Made by a program: the position numbers and the translations under genes. The notes beneath the pieces were generated by a model. That model ran no database searches and was not told the DNA's origin. It saw only the letters and a list, made by a program, of their open reading frames with translations. DNA of 24,751 bases, from assembly GCA_003105225.1 (NCBI GenBank), contig PQAK01000069.1, forward strand, positions 1-24,751. Direction: 5' to 3'. Source of the DNA: Deltaproteobacteria bacterium. GTDB taxonomy: Bacteria > Desulfobacterota > Deferrimicrobia > Deferrimicrobiales > Deferrimicrobiaceae. Below, piece by piece: positions 7,661 through 15,649 of this stretch (the first letter of the stretch is position 1; each line of letters begins with the position of its first letter).

Positions 7661-9148
7661 CTACCCCTCTTTCCGCATCTGGGGGAAAAGGATCACGTCG
7701 CGGATGGAAGGCGAATCGGTGAACAGCATCACGAGGCGGTCGATCCCGATCCCTTCCCCCGCCGCGGGCGGCATGCCGTGCTCCAGCGCCCGGAGGAAAT
7801 CCTCGTCCATCGCGTGGGCCTCCTCGTCTCCCGCTTCCCTCTGGCGCAGCTGCTCCTCGAACCGCCCCCGCTGGTCCAGGGGGTCGTTCAGCTCCGAGAA
7901 CGCGTTGGCGATCTCGCGGCCGCGGACGATCAGCTCGAACCGGTCGACGATGTCGGGGCGCAGGTCGTTGCGGCGCGACAGCGGCGACACCTCGATGGGA
8001 TATTCCGTCACGAAGGCCGGCCCCCGGATCTTCTTCTCGGCCACCTCCTCGAAGACCGCGGACAGGAGCTTGCCCGGACCCCATTCCTTCCCGGGCTCGA
8101 TGCCCAGGGAGAGCGCGGTCTCCTTGAGAAACGCGGGATCGGAGAGCCGCTCCTGCGGCAGGTTTCCATGGCGGGCGACCGCCGCCGCCACCGGGATGCG
8201 CTCCCAGGGAGGGGCGAAGTCGATGGTCTCCCCCTGGAACCGCACCTCGGTCGTCCCGAAGAGGGAGAGGGCCATCCCGGAGATCATCTCCTCGGTCAGC
8301 CGCATCAGGTCCTCGTAGGTGGCGTAGGCCTGGTAGAACTCCACCATCGTGAACTCCGGGTTGTGCTGCGTGGAGATCCCCTCGTTCCGGAAGTTCCGGT
8401 TGATCTCGAAGACGCGCTCGAACCCGCCGACCAGCAGGCGCTTGAGATAAAGCTCCGGCGCGATCCGAAGGTACAGGTCCATGCCCAGCGCGTTGTGATG
8501 GGTCACGAACGGCTTCGCCGTCGCGCCTCCCGCGACCGGCTGCATCATCGGGGTCTCCACTTCGAGGAAATCCCGCTCGGTCAGGTAGGAGCGGATGTGG
8601 GCGATGATCCGCGCGCGGGTGCGGAACACCTCCCGCACCTTCTCGTTCACGATCAGGTCCACATACCGCTGGCGGTACCGGGTCTCCACGTCCGCCAGGC
8701 CGTGCCATTTCTCGGGCAGCGGCCGGATGGCCTTGGAGAGGAGCCGGAACCGCTCCGCGAGGATCGTCAGCTCGCCCGTGCGGGTGATGAAGAGCGTCCC
8801 CTCCACCCACACGATGTCCCCGACGTCGACCGACTTCACGAACAGGGAATAGGCATCCTCCCCCACCTTGTCCCGGCGGATGTACGCCTGCAGGCGCCCG
8901 GCCCGGTCCGAAACCACGACGAACGCCGCCTTCCCGAAAGACCGGGAGGCGACCATGCGTCCCGCAACGTCCACGCGGACCGCCGCCTGTTCCAGCTCCT
9001 CCGGGGACTTCTCCCCCGCCGCCGCGCGGGCGGCGGCCGTCGTCCATCCCGCCTTCCGGTCGTTCGGATAGGGGTTGATCCCGCTCGCCCGCAGCTCCTC
9101 GGCCTTGCGGATCCTGTCGCGGACCAGGTCGTTCCAGTCCTCTTTCAC
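7661..9148 (-). CDS. lysS: Lysine--tRNA ligase, class II
   Basis: LysRS charges tRNA-Lys with lysine. The 495-residue protein is of normal class II length. An N-terminal OB-fold anticodon-binding domain (about 58-145) precedes the catalytic core. Motif 1 lies near 191-207, motif 2 contains FRNEGIS (253-259), and motif 3 is GIGIDRLVMLFTDSPSIRDV (466-485). The start is GTG at 9148, overlapping the prfB TGA as GTGA, with a G-rich tract upstream. The frame is open further upstream inside prfB, but that extension has no family similarity and shows only shadow-type composition. prfB-lysS adjacency is common in proteobacteria, including E. coli. Confidence 0.97.
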   Translation of the reverse strand: MKEDWNDLVRDRIRKAEELRASGINPYPNDRKAGWTTAAARAAAGEKSPEELEQAAVRVDVAGRMVASRSFGKAAFVVVSDRAGRLQAYIRRDKVGEDAYSLFVKSVDVGDIVWVEGTLFITRTGELTILAERFRLLSKAIRPLPEKWHGLADVETRYRQRYVDLIVNEKVREVFRTRARIIAHIRSYLTERDFLEVETPMMQPVAGGATAKPFVTHHNALGMDLYLRIAPELYLKRLLVGGFERVFEINRNFRNEGISTQHNPEFTMVEFYQAYATYEDLMRLTEEMISGMALSLFGTTEVRFQGETIDFAPPWERIPVAAAVARHGNLPQERLSDPAFLKETALSLGIEPGKEWGPGKLLSAVFEEVAEKKIRGPAFVTEYPIEVSPLSRRNDLRPDIVDRFELIVRGREIANAFSELNDPLDQRGRFEEQLRQREAGDEEAHAMDEDFLRALEHGMPPAAGEGIGIDRLVMLFTDSPSIRDVILFPQMRKEG

Positions 9149-10270
9149 GCGGCGCCCCCCCTGGATTCCTCTTCCCCTCCCGCGAGAAGGTACTGCCGGA
9201 TGAACTCCTTGATGTCCCCGTCCAGGACCGCGTCCACGTTCCCGGTCTCGTGGCCGGTCCGGTGGTCCTTCACCAGGCGGTACGGCGCGAGGACGTACGA
9301 ACGGATCTGGGAACCCCAGGCGATGTCCTTTTTCGCCTTGTGCGCCTCGGTCGCCTTCTCGGCCCGCTGCCGCATCTCCAGCTCGTAGAGCTTCGAGCGC
9401 AGGATCTTCATCGCCATCGCCCGGTTCTTGTGCTGCGACCGCTCCTGCTGGCACAAAACGGTGATCCCGGTGGGGACGTGGGCGATCCGGACGGCGGATT
9501 CGACCTTGTTCACGTGCTGGCCGCCGGCCCCCCCCGACCGGAGGGTGTCCACCTTGAGATCGGAATCGTTGATCAGGATTTCCACGGTGTCGTCGATTTC
9601 CGGGGAGACGAACACCGAGGCGAACGAGGTGTGCCGCCGCTTGTTCGCGTCGAACGGTGAGATCCGGACGAGGCGGTGGACGCCCCGCTCCGCCTTCAGA
9701 TAGCCGTAGGGGTGGTCTCCCTTGAGGAGGATCGTCGCGTTCTTGATCCCCGCCTCCTCTCCCTCCTGCTGTTCGAGGAGCTCGACCTCGAACCCGTTCC
9801 GGTCGGCGAACCTCGTGTACATCCGCAGCAGCATCTCGGCCCAGTCCTGGGACTCGGTTCCCCCGGCGCCGGCGTGGATCGTAAGGATCGCGTTGCGCCC
9901 GTCGTCCTCCCCGGAGAGCATCCGGTCCAGCTCGATCTCATCGAGCTCCCGGGCGACCTTCTCCACGTGGGAGTCGACCTCCGCGGCCAGCGAGGCATCC
10001 CCCGCTTCGTCGGACAGGTCCAGGCAGGCCCGCAGGTCTCCCAGCGACTCCTCGAGGCCGGACCATTTCGAAAGGGACGTCTCGAGGCCTTTCCGCTCCT
10101 TGAGAAGCGCTTCGGCGCTCTCCGGCGAATCCCAGAATCCCTCCCGGGAGGCGGCCGCCTCGAGCTCTGCAAGGCGGGACTTCTTGCGATCTACTTCAAA
10201 GGTAACCCCGGAGCGCGCGGCAGCGCGCTTCGAGTCCGGCGAATTTTTCCTCCAACAGTCCTGACGCCAT
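9145..10270 (-). CDS. prfB: Peptide chain release factor 2, expressed by programmed +1 frameshift
   Basis: RF2 recognises UGA and UAA and triggers peptide release. The frame from ATG 10270 encodes 24 residues ending RGYL and meets an in-frame TGA at 10198-10196. Translation must slip +1 at CTT TGA to continue as EVDRKKSRLAELE and onward, giving 374 residues in all (E. coli 365). The stop-recognition tripeptide SPF is at 204-206, the RF2 type, and the catalytic GGQ is at 249-251. The ATG is preceded by GAGGAACCG, a usable Shine-Dalgarno. The gene starts inside the lnt tail (80-base overlap) and ends in a GTGA overlap with lysS. An annotation without the frameshift would truncate or mis-start the protein. 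Confidence 0.97.
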
Positions 10271-11798
10271 CGGTTCCTCGCAATGAAACGATCAGAATTA
10301 AAAAAGTTATTATAGTACACGCGATTGCAAAGATTTCACCTGTTTTCGCATACACGGTCATCCCGTTCCGGGGAACGACCTCCCCGATCAGGATTCCCGA
10401 CCGGAAAAGGCCCAGGGTCTGCGTCGCCCTGCCGGTCTCGTCGATCAGGGCGCTGATCCCGGAGTTGGCCGCCCGGACCATCGGCCGCCGGAACTCCGCC
10501 GAGCGCATCCGCGCCATCGCCAGGTGCTGGCGAGGCGCCACCGTGTCGCCGAACCAGGCGTCGTTCGTGACGTTCACCAGCCATTGTGCTCCCGCGAGGA
10601 CGCTGTCCCGGATGATCTCCGGGAAGACCGCCTCGTAGCAGACGGACGCCCCGGCCCGGCCGCCGGCCACGCGGAACAGCTCGGGACGCGTACCTGCCGA
10701 GAAGTCCGCCCCCCCCTCCGTCAGCTTCCTCACGAAAAAAAGGAGGGATTTCAATGGGACGTACTCGCCGAACGGAACGAGGTGCCGCTTGTCGTACCGG
10801 CCCTCGGGCTCCCCGTCGGCGTCGAGGTAAAAGACGCTGTTGTAATATTTTCCGCCTTCCGACGGGCTGAACCACACGGAGCCGAAGATCAGGGGGACCT
10901 GCCCTTCCCTGGCGATCCGGTCGACCTCCCGGGTCAAGCCCCGCTCCCAGATGTATAAAAACGGCGCGGCGGTTTCCGGCCAGACGATCAGCCGGGCGCC
11001 TTTCGCCCGGGCCTCCCGGGAAAGTTCCCCGTAGATCGAGATCGTCCGCGCCTGGAATTCGGGATCCCACTTCCGGTTCTGGTCGATCCCCCCCTGCGCG
11101 ATTCCCACCCGCAGGCCGTTTTCGGCGGGGCGGGCCTTCCATTCGCCCAGCCGGTAGGAGCCGTAGGCCGCAAGGAATATCACGATCGCCGCCAGCCCGG
11201 CGGCGGGCGCCGCGGCGGAACGGAAGCTCCGTTCCGAGAGGCGCCCGGCGGCGCGATAGATGCAGACGTTCGATGCGGCCAGCAGGAACCCCAGCCCGTA
11301 TACCCCCGCCAGGTCCGCCGCCTGCATCAGGGCCGGGCTCCCGGCCAGGCTGTACCCGTAGAGCATCCAGGGAAAACCCGACAGGAGGAGCGACCGGGCA
11401 TACTCCAGCCCGACCCAGACCGCGGGAAAGGCCCACAGCCCGGCGTTCCCGTACCGCCGCACCAGGCGATGCACGAAGAACCCGCCCGCGGAGAAGTAGA
11501 CCCCCATGGCGGCGGAAACGAGAAGCGCGGCCAGGCTCCCGAGCGGCCAGCCGAGCTTGCCCGGCACCGCGACGGTATGTGCGATCCAGTAGAAAAGAAG
11601 CAGGTTGGCCGCGGTCCCTGCAAGAAAGCCCCGGATCGCCGCCTGCCGCGCTCCCCCCGCCCCGGCGCAGAGCGCGAAAAACGGCGTCCAGCACAGGAAG
11701 GGAAGCGCCGGGATGTCGTAGCCGGGCATCCCGAGCGCATACGACGCCGCGAACAGGAGTCCGAGGACGGCGGGAGCCGCGCGTTCCGGGATCTTCAC
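10191..11798 (-). CDS. lnt: Apolipoprotein N-acyltransferase
   Basis: Lnt adds the third acyl chain to the N-terminal Cys of lipoproteins, the step before Lol-mediated release; its products feed the lolD and lolC/E system encoded just downstream. The 535-residue protein has about six N-terminal membrane helices (within 8-215), a nitrilase domain (about 228-475) and a final helix (about 488-506). The catalytic triad is Glu275 (WPETAAPF), Lys337 (YDKRHLVPFGEYVP) and Cys387 (SVCYEAVFPE), close to E. coli Glu267/Lys335/Cys387. The start is GTG at 11798 in a GTGA overlap with ybeY. After the last helix comes a basic tail of about 29 residues encoded across the prfB start and frameshift site, ending in TAG. 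Confidence 0.95.
   Translation of the reverse strand: MKIPERAAPAVLGLLFAASYALGMPGYDIPALPFLCWTPFFALCAGAGGARQAAIRGFLAGTAANLLLFYWIAHTVAVPGKLGWPLGSLAALLVSAAMGVYFSAGGFFVHRLVRRYGNAGLWAFPAVWVGLEYARSLLLSGFPWMLYGYSLAGSPALMQAADLAGVYGLGFLLAASNVCIYRAAGRLSERSFRSAAAPAAGLAAIVIFLAAYGSYRLGEWKARPAENGLRVGIAQGGIDQNRKWDPEFQARTISIYGELSREARAKGARLIVWPETAAPFLYIWERGLTREVDRIAREGQVPLIFGSVWFSPSEGGKYYNSVFYLDADGEPEGRYDKRHLVPFGEYVPLKSLLFFVRKLTEGGADFSAGTRPELFRVAGGRAGASVCYEAVFPEIIRDSVLAGAQWLVNVTNDAWFGDTVAPRQHLAMARMRSAEFRRPMVRAANSGISALIDETGRATQTLGLFRSGILIGEVVPRNGMTVYAKTGEIFAIACTIITFLILIVSLRGTDGVRTVGGKIRRTRSALPRAPGLPLK
10196..10210 (-). promoter_or_regulatory. RF2 autoregulatory +1 programmed frameshift site (CGG GGT TAC CTT TGA)
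   Basis: Read on the minus strand, the site is CGG GGT TAC CTT TGA, closely matching E. coli AGG GGG TAT CTT TGA. The G-run acts as an internal Shine-Dalgarno-like element and CTT is the slippery codon. Low RF2 lets ribosomes skip the T and stay on the long frame, so RF2 controls its own synthesis. The base after TGA is A, where E. coli has C. The mechanism is established knowledge; its action here is inferred from the match and from the downstream frame. Confidence 0.95.
10309..10314 (-). promoter_or_regulatory. Candidate -10 element of an internal prfB promoter in the lnt 3' end
   Basis: A perfect TATAAT on the minus strand lies in a conspicuously AT-rich pocket (about 10284-10335) of otherwise GC-rich sequence, 38 bases upstream of the prfB ATG. 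I see no good -35 hexamer at 16-18 bases. The same bases encode part of the last Lnt membrane helix, which partly explains the AT-richness. It may be a weak internal promoter or chance. Confidence 0.3.
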
Positions 11799-12274
11799 CG
11801 GCGGGACCTTCCGGGCGGCGCCCCGAGCGCAAAGCGGTAGACGTCCCTCTCCGCCCTGCGCATCCGCCTGGCCTCCGCCCCCCCCCGCTCGTGGTCGTAT
11901 CCCGCGAGGTGCAGCATGCCGTGGACGATGAAGAAAAGCACCCGCTCCTCGGGCGATCCCTTCCAGCCCCGCGTCTGCCGCAGGCAGGTCGGCGCGGAGA
12001 TCAGGATGTCCCCGTAAAGCATCGCCGGCCCCCCGCCTTGCGGCTCCTCGTCGGGGAAGGACAGGACGTTCGTCGTCCACGGCCGGTCGAGGAACCGCCG
12101 GTTCCATTCCGTCATGTCCGCGTCGTCGACCACGAGGACCCGCAGGTCCGCCGCATCGTGCGGGACGCGGGCCAGCGCCTTGCGGACCAGGGTCCGCAGG
12201 CGTTCGTGCCGGAACGGGGCGGGGCGGAGCCGCTGCAGGATGCTGAGCCGCCGGGACGGGGACCGCCCGCTCAA
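11795..12274 (-). CDS. ybeY: Endoribonuclease YbeY (rRNA maturation factor)
   Basis: YbeY is a zinc-dependent endoribonuclease involved in 16S rRNA 3'-end processing and ribosome quality control. The 159-residue product carries the signature HGMLHLAGYDHE (118-129), whose three His residues bind the metal. It also has TTNVLSFPDEE (67-77) and LYGDILIS (86-93). The start is assigned to TTG at 12274, overlapping the upstream TGA as TTGA. The frame is open much further upstream inside the HD gene, but that part is a shadow. The N-terminal 20 residues are Arg/Ser-rich and weakly conserved. The gene neighbours phoH and the 7TM-HD gene, a common bacterial phoH-HD-ybeY order. Confidence 0.94.
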   Translation of the reverse strand: MSGRSPSRRLSILQRLRPAPFRHERLRTLVRKALARVPHDAADLRVLVVDDADMTEWNRRFLDRPWTTNVLSFPDEEPQGGGPAMLYGDILISAPTCLRQTRGWKGSPEERVLFFIVHGMLHLAGYDHERGGAEARRMRRAERDVYRFALGAPPGRSRR

Positions 12275-13788
12275 GGCACGTTGCCCGCCGTGAACGGGCC
12301 TTTCCCGGTTTCCGGGTATTCGACCCGCGCATGCGTCACCGCCGTCAGGACCCGGGTGAAGGATCTCCCGACCGCGTGGAGATCGCGCAGCGTCATGTCG
12401 CAATCGTTCAGCTGCCCGTCCAGGTAGGCGCGGTTCACGATCCGCGTCACGAGCTCGTCGATCTCGGCCGGCGCGGGATTCTTCAGGCTTCTCGCCGCGG
12501 CTTCCGCGGAGTCCGCCAGCATGATGATCGCGGCTTCCCGGGTCCTGGGCCGGGGCCCGGGGTACCGGAAGGTATCCTCCGAGGCGCGCCGCTCCTGGAT
12601 GAGCGGCTGCGCCTTGTCGAGAAAACAGTACAGGAGGCTGGTCCCGTGGTGCTGCTCGATGATCTCCGCGATCCGGTCGCCGAGGCGGTATTCCCGGGCC
12701 AGCCGCAGGCCCTCCTTGACGTGGGAGAGAATGACCACGCGGCTCATGCCCGGGGAGAGAACATCGTGGACATTCACCTGCCCCGCCTGGTTTTCCGAGA
12801 AGTATTGCGGCTTGCCGACCTTTCCGACGTCGTGGAAGAGCGCGGCGACCCTGCACAGCAGCGGGTTTGCGTGGATGGCGGCCGCGCCGGCCTCCGCCAG
12901 CGTGCCCACGACGACGCTGTGGTGAAAGGTCCCCGGGGCCTCCAGCATGAGGCGCTTGAGCAGCGGGTGGGCGGTGCTGGCGAGTTCCATGAGCCGGATG
13001 TCGCTCGCGTATCCGAAGGCGTATTCGGCCATCGGCAGGACGGCCAGCGCGATCGGGGCCGCGATCAGCCCGTTGATGCCGGCCAGGAGCCCCGCCCACC
13101 AGATCCCGCCCGTGCCGTGAAACGCAAGCTCCAGGGCGACCGCCCCCAGCGCGCAAACGGGGGCCGTATAGACTCCCGCGAGCAGCATCCGGTACCGGTC
13201 CTGGATCCGCCCGGAGCGGGCCGCCGCCGCGGTGCCGCACAGGAGCAGGAACAGGAGCGTGGGCCATCGCCCCGAGGCCGCGGCGGCCGAGAGCACCGAG
13301 GCGGCGACGGTGAAGAGGATCGCGACCTCCGAATTGAGGAGGATCCGGACGATCATGGCGAACGCCGGAAGGGGGATCAGGTAGACGAAGAGCCGCGGCG
13401 GCAGCGCCCGGTTCCACGAAGGCACTTCGGGGAGCACTTCCACGACTCCCTTCGCGAGGAAGAACAGCGCGAACGCCAGCGTGCAGAGGAACAGGAAATC
13501 CCGCGCCGCCAGCCGGACCTTCCGGACTTCGCGGCCCGCGAACCCGAACCATTCCGAGAGGAACAGGGCGACGGCCAGCGTCAGCGCGACGGCGCCGATG
13601 AAGGGGAAGATCCCCCCCAGCCTGCCCGCGGCCAGGGGGTGCAGCTCTCCCCCCCACAGGTAGAACAGGGCCGCGAAGACGGCGGCGGAGAGCAGACCGA
13701 TCGAGACCTCCCGGGCGGACCGGCTCGTCCGGCGTTCCTGCCCTTCCGCGGGGCGGGGGTCCTTATCCCCGTTTTTCATAACGTTCAT
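12271..13788 (-). CDS. Membrane HD-domain phosphohydrolase (7TM-HD/PgpH-like) lacking the large extracytoplasmic domain
   Basis: The 505-residue protein has a first hydrophobic helix (about 28-46), a short hydrophilic loop, six or seven further helices (about 58-254) and a cytoplasmic HD domain. The metal-binding residues visible are His290 (FHHSVVVG), the His319-Asp320 pair (FHDVGK), His356 (SHVKEG), His380/381 (EQHHGT) and Asp426 (LADSAE). This matches the HD part of PgpH, a cyclic-di-AMP phosphodiesterase, and the position between phoH and ybeY is typical. PgpH proteins normally carry a 7TMR-HDED domain of over 200 residues after helix 1; here only about a dozen residues separate helices 1 and 2. 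The start is ATG 13788 or ATG 13779, both inside phoH; AAGG lies upstream. The substrate is inferred. Confidence 0.88.
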   Translation of the reverse strand: MNVMKNGDKDPRPAEGQERRTSRSAREVSIGLLSAAVFAALFYLWGGELHPLAAGRLGGIFPFIGAVALTLAVALFLSEWFGFAGREVRKVRLAARDFLFLCTLAFALFFLAKGVVEVLPEVPSWNRALPPRLFVYLIPLPAFAMIVRILLNSEVAILFTVAASVLSAAAASGRWPTLLFLLLCGTAAAARSGRIQDRYRMLLAGVYTAPVCALGAVALELAFHGTGGIWWAGLLAGINGLIAAPIALAVLPMAEYAFGYASDIRLMELASTAHPLLKRLMLEAPGTFHHSVVVGTLAEAGAAAIHANPLLCRVAALFHDVGKVGKPQYFSENQAGQVNVHDVLSPGMSRVVILSHVKEGLRLAREYRLGDRIAEIIEQHHGTSLLYCFLDKAQPLIQERRASEDTFRYPGPRPRTREAAIIMLADSAEAAARSLKNPAPAEIDELVTRIVNRAYLDGQLNDCDMTLRDLHAVGRSFTRVLTAVTHARVEYPETGKGPFTAGNVP

Positions 13789-14734
13789 AGGCCTTGATGA
13801 TCTCCTGGACGATCGGATGCCGCACGACGTCGATCTCGGTGAAACGGCAGAACCGGATCCCCTCCACCCCCGCGAGGATCGCGATCGCCTCGTTCAGCCC
13901 CGAAACCCTCCCCGACGGCAGGTCGGTCTGGGTGATGTCCCCCGTGATCACCGCCTTGGAGCCGAACCCGATCCGGGTGAGGAACATCTTCATCTGCTCC
14001 GACGTCGTGTTCTGCGCCTCGTCCAGGATGACGAACGAGTCGTTCAGCGTCCGCCCCCGCATGAAGGCCAGCGGCGCCACCTCGATCGTCCCCCGCTCCA
14101 TCAGCTTCGCCGCCTGTTCGTACTCCAGCATCGTGTAGAGCGCGTCGTGCAGGGGGCGGAGATACGGGTTCACCTTCTCCGCCATGTCCCCCGGCAGGAA
14201 GCCCAGCTTCTCCCCGGCCTCGACCGCCGGGCGCGCGAGGATGATCCTCTTGACCTCCTTCCGCAGGAGGTACCCCACCGCCATCGCCATCGCCAGGAAC
14301 GTCTTGCCGGTCCCCGCGGGCCCGACCCCGAAGACGATGTCACAGTCCCGCATGGCGTCCAGGTACCGCTTCTGGGCGACGCTCTTGGGGGTGATGATCT
14401 TGTTGCGCGACGATTTGAAGACCACGTCCAGGAACACCGTGGAGACGTCGGCGTTCCGGTCGGAGCAGACGATCCGCACCGCCGACGCGACGTCGTTCGA
14501 CGTGATCGGAATCCCCTTCCGCAGGACGCGGTACAATCCCTCCAGCACCTTGACGGCCAGGTCGACCTGCAGCGGGTCTCCGGACACCGTGGCTTCGTTG
14601 CCGTTCGGACGGACGGCCACCCCCAGCGCCCGCTCCACGATCTTCAGGTGGTCGTCGCGGACCCCGAACAGCTCCGACAGGACGGAAGCATCGTCGAACC
14701 GGAGCGTCTCTTCCCGCCTTTCCGCCGCTTCCAT
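13763..14734 (-). CDS. phoH: PhoH family ATPase (PhoH-like protein)
   Basis: This is a cytoplasmic P-loop ATPase of the PhoH/YbeZ family, linked with YbeY in RNA metabolism and ribosome maturation. The 323 residues include an N-terminal KH-like region (about 10-90) and an ATPase core with Walker A GPAGTGKT (138-145) and Walker B VILDEAQN (235-242). TGDITQTDLP (264-273) is another family motif. The ATG at 14734 has a GGAGG-type site just upstream. It follows the DUF4388 gene after 27 bases, the largest gap in the minus-strand series, and overlaps the HD gene by up to 26 bases. The exact biochemical role of the family is not settled. Confidence 0.95.
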   Translation of the reverse strand: MEAAERREETLRFDDASVLSELFGVRDDHLKIVERALGVAVRPNGNEATVSGDPLQVDLAVKVLEGLYRVLRKGIPITSNDVASAVRIVCSDRNADVSTVFLDVVFKSSRNKIITPKSVAQKRYLDAMRDCDIVFGVGPAGTGKTFLAMAMAVGYLLRKEVKRIILARPAVEAGEKLGFLPGDMAEKVNPYLRPLHDALYTMLEYEQAAKLMERGTIEVAPLAFMRGRTLNDSFVILDEAQNTTSEQMKMFLTRIGFGSKAVITGDITQTDLPSGRVSGLNEAIAILAGVEGIRFCRFTEIDVVRHPIVQEIIKAYERYEKRG

Positions 14735-14761
14735 ATCCCTCCTCCCCGCGGGCCCCTTCCC

Positions 14762-15646
14762 CTAGAAGAACCGGATCCACCTCGCGAACGCGTTCGTCGC
14801 GGCGGGAGAAAGAAGAATAACATATGCCCAGAAGGCCGTAAGCGCCGCCGCGAACATCCATGCGCCGGCGCGCAGCGCCCCGATCCTCCGGTTCCGTGCG
14901 TACTGGTCCCGGATCGCCCGCTCCGGATCCTCCCGGCGCTCCTCCTCCACGAACACGTCGATGAGGCCCCGGTCCTGGAGGAACCACAGCCCCTTTACCC
15001 CCTCGAACCAGGTCATGCAGGCCTTGCGGAAAATGCGCTGCGGCTCCTGCGAGAACTCGATCGCCCGATAGACCCGCCGCTCCTCCTCCGACAGGGCGGC
15101 GACATCGACCTTCGTCCCGCGCCGGCGGACGACGCGGAAATCCCCCGCGGGAAATCTTTCCCGGTACCGCTGGTACTCGTCGAGGTACTGCATCCCCTCC
15201 ATCATCAGCACGTCGGCGCGCACCGGGATCTTCATCCAGGAGGGAGGCCGCACCGCGAACCCCTCGAACGCGTACTCCCCGTCCTTGAGCTTCAGGGTCT
15301 CGAAGAGGCTTTCCCGGATCTGCAGGGTGAGGTACCGCGCGATCGTCTCCCCGGAGACCATGCGCTTCTCCATCAGGTACTCGCCCAGCTTCTTCCCCCC
15401 CCGCTGCTCGGCGGAGAGGATCTTGCGAAGCTGCTCGCCGGTGATCAGCCCCGCGTCCACCAGCATGGTGCCCAGCATCCCGGACGGATCCCGCCGGTCG
15501 GGCCGGACGTCCACGATCTGGCCGTCGGCGAAGAGGAACTCCGTCTCCCGGTCGTTTCCGCAGATCTTGAGGGAGCCGCTCTTGTTCTGGCTGGAGACGA
15601 GCTGGAAGATATCGGGGATGCTGAAGTCGGAGATCCTGCCCTTCAT
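14762..15646 (-). CDS. DUF4388 domain-containing protein with C-terminal membrane anchor
   Basis: The N-terminus (about 1-135) has the DUF4388/PATAN-like pattern: FSIPDIFQLVSSQNKSGSL (8-26), a Glu-rich strand, FADGQIVDV (39-47), then a helical segment with LGEYLMEKRMVSG (87-99). DUF4388 proteins are common in deltaproteobacteria and often sit near regulatory or motility systems, but this family has no firm biochemical role. Residues 145-255 are helical and charged without a motif I recognise. One hydrophobic helix (about 259-280) precedes a short tail ending RWIRFF. It starts three bases after the TPR gene stop, so the two proteins are probably co-expressed and may work together at the membrane. 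Confidence 0.85.
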   Translation of the reverse strand: MKGRISDFSIPDIFQLVSSQNKSGSLKICGNDRETEFLFADGQIVDVRPDRRDPSGMLGTMLVDAGLITGEQLRKILSAEQRGGKKLGEYLMEKRMVSGETIARYLTLQIRESLFETLKLKDGEYAFEGFAVRPPSWMKIPVRADVLMMEGMQYLDEYQRYRERFPAGDFRVVRRRGTKVDVAALSEEERRVYRAIEFSQEPQRIFRKACMTWFEGVKGLWFLQDRGLIDVFVEEERREDPERAIRDQYARNRRIGALRAGAWMFAAALTAFWAYVILLSPAATNAFARWIRFF

Positions 15647-15649
15647 GGC

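Noticed and set aside
6274..9388. Two long plus-strand frames opposite lolC/E and lysS (6274-7722, 7778-9388)
   Set aside because: His/Asp/Arg-rich low-complexity translations mirroring real genes; no recognisable family.
9149..9454. N-terminal extension of lysS by 102 codons
   Set aside because: It lies wholly inside prfB in another frame and shows shadow composition. GTG 9148 gives normal LysRS length and a GTGA overlap.
12275..13657. Long upstream extension of the ybeY frame within the HD gene
   Set aside because: The HD protein in the other frame has membrane helices and complete metal motifs; the extension is Arg/Gly/Pro-rich shadow.
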